In this document: in pieces, positions 58,560-64,000 of the stretch
How positions within the stretch are numbered: the first letter of the stretch is position 1
Layout: every line of letters begins with the position of its first letter
Assembly (NCBI RefSeq): GCF_004193775.1
Contig: NC_041016.1
Location: 43,945,522-44,009,521, forward strand
DNA from: Glycine soja
Taxonomy: Eukaryota > Streptophyta > Magnoliopsida > Fabales > Fabaceae
DNA length: 64,000 nt
Direction of reading: 5' to 3'
Notes under the pieces: model-generated
What the model saw: the letters and a program-made list of their open reading frames with translations, nothing else
Database searches by the model: none
What the model was told of the DNA's origin: nothing
Position numbers and translations under genes: made by a program

Positions 58560-59482
58560 TATTCTCGCGTCTAAAACATTTTCAAATATACTCTACTAAA
58601 CCTGCTTGAAGATGATGATATATTTCTTTCTGTGATATATGTGCTTTTCTTTCTAAATATATTCTAAAATCATCATGATGTCCATTAGAAACTTGTATTG
58701 AGACATCATTGTTTAGACCATCATATGAACAATCAATATTGACATCATATTCTATCATCTTCTATAATCATATTAAGCAATATTATTCATGCATTCATTA
58801 TCTACTTCTATGTATTCATACCACTTGTGTGTAACACCCACAAAACTTTTGAACTACACCATTCATTTTTGTCCAATGAGCTTTTAGCCTTTGTCGTCAG
58901 ATAACATGGTTTTTATCATGGTAATTTTTTATCCTTGACAAAAAGTCATCTCTCTTTTGATCAACCCCAACAATTGGGTCCTTTGAAACATTCAATCATT
59001 CACTAATGAGTAGTTTATCCTCACTCATTGTAAGCCTTTGTTTAGAATTCACATGATCACTCTTGCTTATATCTTTATTGATTGCAACATTTTCCAAGTT
59101 AATTTAGAAGGAAATTGAAGGAACTTGAGACTTTGGTACGAATCTCACGGATGTTTGCACTTGTTGATCATAACAATCTCCATGTGTTAATCATAGCAAT
59201 TTCCATGTGTTGATCATCTCTGAAGCACCACCAAACTTGATGAGACTAATTGTTAGGAAGGAAAAAATTATTTCACTTTGGTCCAACAACATTACAAATG
59301 GATTATCCATATAAGACATATTTGGTGGAAATAAACTAATGAATGAAATTTGGGGAAAAAATCTTCATGTTTGAGTTATTTGAAAAATTTGAAGATTGAG
59401 GAGGATTTTAAACATTGTGAGTATTTGAGGGTTGCCAATTTTGCATCCAATTGAAGTAAAAATTGGGATTATTGAAATTCAT
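58560..59482 (-). pseudogene. PIF/Harbinger element remnant (Myb/SANT ORF and transposase end)
   Basis: On minus from 59482: MNFNNPNFYFNWMQNWQP..., then near 59020-58850 EDKLLISE-stop-LNVSKDPIVGVDQ, NYHDKNHVI, LKAHWTKMNGVVQKFCGCY, which is the SANT-type accessory protein of plant Harbinger elements. Further on (58740-58570) comes DFRIYLERKAHISQKEIYHH and LQAGLVEYI, the C-terminus of the Harbinger nuclease-type transposase. Many stops, frameshifts and a deletion of the catalytic part; no terminal repeats identified. Confidence 0.6.
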
Positions 59483-60262
59483 TTTTGTGTAAAAAGAAGA
59501 AAATACAAACAATAAAATTTAAGAGATTAAATAGATGAAATCAGATCAGAAAAATTGTTGTAAAAAATATTACCTAAATGTATGATTTATAAACCACAAA
59601 CTATATATTGTATAACGTTCAAGAGTTTAACCATAAAAAAAGTACTATATAACGGTTCAATGTGATTAAAATGCTTTTTTTATATATAGGTTTTAACGTT
59701 AGCAAAGAAAATTTACCTAAAAAAAACGTTAACAAATTTTTACATCCAACAGTTAGATTTATATTTTTAACGTTAACATTAAATGCTTTTTTTAGATAAG
59801 TTTTTGAGTAAAAAAAATCTGTCACCGCACCGGTTTTTTTCAAAGTCATCTCCATTTTTTTTTTTTAATAATATACTTTGCAAATAGACGACCTTACAAC
59901 AAGAGAAACACTTGATGCAGCTGGTAATTCTCTTTTGAAATGGGCCCCACCAACTTACTCTCCAATGCAAAAGAGAAACTTCGGTGAGTTGCTATTACTG
60001 TATGTAATGTTATTAGATTTCCAACGGTTATTGCCTTGGGCAGAGTATTGGACCACTGGATTAAGAATCGATCCATTAAATCACCGTTTAATCCATATAA
60101 TTTGATTTATATTAAAAAAATTAAATAATTTCATAATATGTAACTTTATACACTTAAAATTTAAAATTTAGTAAAACATATTTAAAAGAATATATAATTA
60201 TGTTTATTTAAAATTTTAAACATCTATTTTAGAATTCAGTATAAATAACTTTAAGCTAAACT

Positions 60263-60329
<67 letters not shown>

Positions 60330-61354
60330 ATCATTGTTGTATAACAAAAGACATAATATAATATGCACAAATAATTTGAGGGAAAATAAAAAAATGATAA
60401 TAATTTTATCATCTTAAATTTAAAAATGTGGTTATGCTTGGTAAATAAATATATAAAAATCTATAAATAATACAAGTGTAAAATATAAATTGAATTTTCT
60501 TACATGAGTGATGTTGAATTGAAAAAAAAAAGAACTAAAAAATGTATAGTCCACTAAGTCAATCGGGTTACTGAGTCACCGGTTCAAGGTTGAGTCTCAT
60601 TGAGTCAAATCGAGTCGCATACACAACCGATCTAACAAGTGACTCAGACCGATTGAGTGCCCGATTCTTAGACCAACAAGTCGACCTATCAAGTCCAAAT
60701 CAAGTCTAATTATTATATTGTATGCATTAGGAAGATAACTCCCATTAGAGTTGTCTCGTACATCTATTTCCAATCATTATCATTTATCACTAGGTCAACC
60801 TTAATGATTCATTATTGATGGATTCACTCATATAACTAAAAATAATATTTTTTTTTCATATCTCTACAAGAAATAGTCTTAATGGCTTTGTTGCATATAT
60901 GTGATATTTGAATTTAGGACTCACTATTTCAAGTCTTTTCTTTTTATTTTTATTTTGTGTTTATCTTTTTTCTCGTAGAGAAGTAAAAGGAGTTGAGTAT
61001 TAATTTTCCATCACAGATGTACATCCTCTTCAGTGGTCCAAATTTTTGGGTGCCTACGCAGAAGAGTCTCGCATATTTGTTCGTGTCTCCATGCATGTGT
61101 CATCACTCACAAGAACTAGCATCATATAAATTTAGGTCTCTTTCATAAATTTAAGTAATGCTTAATATCATGTCGAATTCTTATTTTGACCTTAGAAAAT
61201 GAGCTTTTAAAGGGATTAAGATATGCCAACAAAATTCAATATAGATAGTAGACAGTTGAGTTGTTTAAACACATTAATTATAACTCAATATATGGTAGTG
61301 TATATAGAAAAATGCTTTTGTAAGAAAAAACAAAAAAAAAATCATTTTTGTGTT
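59483..61354. other. Non-coding AT-rich DNA
   Basis: A short open piece at 59880-59990 ending in a GTGAGT donor (LTTRETLDAAGNSLLKWAPP) looks exon-like but is not recognised. A TA run lies at 60266-60327. At 60550-60700, GAGTCA/TGACTC words recur, as at one end of a small repeat. No complete gene. Confidence 0.45.
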
Positions 61355-63467
61355 CACAACTAAAAAAAGCTATTTTTACGACACATCTTCAAGGTCGGTC
61401 GCAACAAAACCGTCGTAGTAGACTGTGCGGTGGCATTTATGTAAATATGGTACTTCTACAACGATGTTTACTTCTAACACCGTGTTAGTAGGTTAGGCAA
61501 GGGAATTTTCGCAATTAAGTGGAACTTATTTAAGACGGTGTATTTGTAAACACCATTGTAGAAATCGTGAGATACAAAGAACCTCAAAATCATATTCCTG
61601 TCGCGCACTCATTGAACCTCAAAATCCCTCTCTCTCAAAATTCTTCATTCAGCTAGCGTCACGTTTTGGCCTGGCGACTCTCGCACGACCTCTGCAAAGG
61701 AACCCTAGCTTGTTGCACCACCCTGACCTCCGTGTCGCGTGTTGGCTTGACTTTCGCACCACCATGACCTCGGCCTCGTGCCCTTTAGTTGTCCTGCCCT
61801 GCAAGTGTTCGCAAAGGTAAGCTTCTCTTTTTCTTTCCTTATTTGGTCTTGAAGATATTAGTTGCTTAAGGCTTGACTTAACTTTAGGATGAGAGCAATA
61901 AAAGAAGAGTTAACTCCCCTTGGAATGTTATAATTTTTGGTGGAATTCTTGAATGGCCCTCACAAAGTCATGTTTCAATGTATGCCAAAAGGATTTCAAG
62001 AAAAATAAGTTAAAATGATAAGGGTTAGGACTTTTATTCTTAGCATTTTAATTGCTTGTGCATTTGTGGCCAACTTCGTATGAACATGAAACTATACAAT
62101 AATTGAATCCTCTAAAATAATTAATGAACAAACATATTTTAGGGATTTTTGACGCAATTGGTAATTTCAACTTTTGTCTCTAGACTTATACCACCCTCAT
62201 GAATGTCATCACCAAGCCTGTTACGTAGAGCTGCAATGGTTTTTTTTTTCCTTTGTTCATTTTTCTTTGTTGTGGATCAATTGAGGATGATTTGCTTTGA
62301 ATGGGATGCAATCATTGATCAATTGAGGATGATTTAACAGCATCACCAAAATTCTAAACTTTTCAAACAAGAGGCACCAAATGTTTGAATTAGAAACCAA
62401 GGAAACCAAAATCGCAATTTTACTAAAATAGGGAGATCAAATGTGTAGTTTACCCAATTATTTTCTGCTACCATGGATCAAAGTTTATGAATAACGTGTG
62501 TTGGACTGAATAACATGTGTTGTATTTGAATGATAATTGTACAGTAAATAAGTTTATAGAATTAGAATAATTCTATTTAGGGAAATATGCAGGAAACAAA
62601 TCAACCTAAATTCTTTTTCCCTTATGTTTCGTGTTTGAGTAGTTAGTGTGGTAATTGAAGTCTCTTTTGGTTCGAAATGAAAGGGATAAGAATTACTCAT
62701 ATGAAATTTAAAGGGAAGTTTAGTTTAGGTCCATGAAATAAGTTGGTTTTTTGTTTTGATGGAAGATTGATGATGTTCAATCACATGATAATTGTTACAG
62801 CTAGGGATATAATAAAACTAAACTTAGCTTTTCATGTATTGTTTAAATTCAACACGTTAATTGATCATTTGAACTCTTTGTAGTTGAATAAACAAGCTCA
62901 AACTTGAAGTTAGACTGGATTTTTTAATCGAGTCAAGCTTAAGCTATATAAGCTTGAAAATAATAGTTTGTAATCACGCTGTTTTTGTGACGATGCTACA
63001 ACTATTGTGCTTGGTATTTGATGATCAAATTTTGTCTTTATGATTGTGTTACTAATGTATTATCTTGTTATCATCAATTCTAACTAATTCTTCCATTGTT
63101 CCTTTAATATAACATTAATGTCTGTTCTTTTTGTGAATAAGTGGCCCACAAAGGGATAGTCAAGTTAATTCCAGAAAATATTTCAAAGTTTGAAGTTGCA
63201 TAGTTACCCATCTAAATACTTAGATGCAAGAAACTAAAGTAGGTTAAAGATGTAATAGAGCTTCCTAAATCTCGTACTGTCTATCTGTAGTTTTTGGGCT
63301 TTTAGACCTCTTTTGCACCCAAAAAAATGAACTAAACTAGGTAAGGTGAAGTCACTCTATGATGCAAAAAATTGTTTGAAATGATTTGTTGTTTGGTGTA
63401 GTATTGAATTATGTAAGATATGGTAGTTTTTCAAGGCCCTCTAATCAAAGCAACTTTACATTTTGTC

Positions 63468-63529
<62 letters not shown>

Positions 63530-64000
63530 AACTATATTTGTATTGTGTTGAAAGTATCTTCATTCCTCAGCATTTTGTAGTCTAGACTCAGGACACGCAT
63601 ATTATGTGCTTTGTGTCATAAAAGCTTGTTTCAGTAACTATTGCTTATTTACTCAAAAGTTATACTTTCCTTAGAGTATTAATTGGTATAATGATGCCAT
63701 GTTTTTTTTATACTAAATTTATCTTATGCTCAATTTCTATCATTTATGTTTTGATTTGGTGTTTATGCTTCTTGAGCAAGGTGCAACTTTTGTTCAAGAT
63801 TTTTTTTTATTTTATCAGGAGTAAATGTTGCTACATCTTTATCCAAAATTCAAGATAGAATACAGATCTTCTTTGCTTTTCTTTTTTGGATGTTTCTAAG
63901 GTACCCAGAGCATGTAATGGTTTTACCATATTTTTAGATAAAACAATATATGAATGAAGGTGATCACCTTTTACTTCATGAGTATCCACAACTCATGAGT
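61355..64000 (+). mobile_element. CACTA-like element, left end only (runs off the window)
   Basis: CACAACTAAAAAAAGCTATT, then TTTACGAC, resembles the terminus of the 12-19 kb Pack-CACTA. Next (61390-61560) come ACAACGGTG/CACCGTTGT-like subterminal motifs. From 61580 the DNA turns C-rich like a 5' UTR and reaches a likely splice donor (CGCAAAG|GTAAGC, 61811-61822), followed by intron-like AT-rich sequence to the window end. No coding exon was found before 64000. Confidence 0.45.
63471..63526. repeat. (TA)n microsatellite
   Basis: About 56 bases of uninterrupted TA. Confidence 0.98.

Overview
The window is AT-rich plant nuclear DNA, almost certainly from a legume and most likely soybean (Glycine). 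The reasons are the long TA microsatellites, the Sirevirus-type Copia and Ogre/Tat-type Gypsy remnants, CACTA termini of the 'TTCTAAGACGGTTTT' kind, and plant exon fragments and one plant gene. It is mostly nested mobile elements around a single intact-looking host gene. All product names come from reading translations by eye; no database search was run.

Layout. 1-4320: remnant of a Sirevirus-like Copia element (LTR tail, Met-tRNA primer site, broken gag, no pol, a downstream env-like/'plant transposon domain' ORF with one stop, purine boxes, partial 3' LTR). 4731-11507: pol-less Ogre/Tat Gypsy remnant with a broken gag, a 3' UTR made of tandem repeats full of small hairpins, a polypurine tract and a complete 1363-bp LTR. 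12307-19012: a Pack-CACTA element carrying pieces of at least five host genes (SMC1, kinesin-5, a GH3 beta-xylosidase, SCAMP, XXT5-like xylosyltransferase). Its right end plus flanking DNA is duplicated at 19857-21155, with a Copia LTR piece at the junction. 21155-29696: mostly non-coding, with a LINE-type RNase H relic and an LTR-like piece.

29707-39980: a 10.27-kb Mutator-like element with matching TIRs and a perfect 10-bp target duplication. It has a four-exon, uninterrupted MURA-type transposase gene (840 codons) on + and, convergent to it, a four-exon plant mobile domain (PMD) gene on - that is complete except for one in-frame TAG. A telomere-like minisatellite lies between the two 3' ends. 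Both genes have long 5'-UTR introns filled with tandem repeats, and palindromic CGCCA...TGGCG motifs cluster near both ends. This is the most coherent multi-part system in the window.

40262-44325: defective Copia element (minus strand) with both LTRs and a 568-bp hAT element inserted in its gag. 44326-52400: non-coding DNA with a few local duplications. 52870-57400: intact host gene for a MORN-repeat phosphatidylinositol-4-phosphate 5-kinase, 8 coding exons, 751 aa. 58560-59482: decayed PIF/Harbinger fragments on minus. 61355-64000: the left end of another CACTA-like element running out of the window. No tRNA, rRNA or CRISPR was found.
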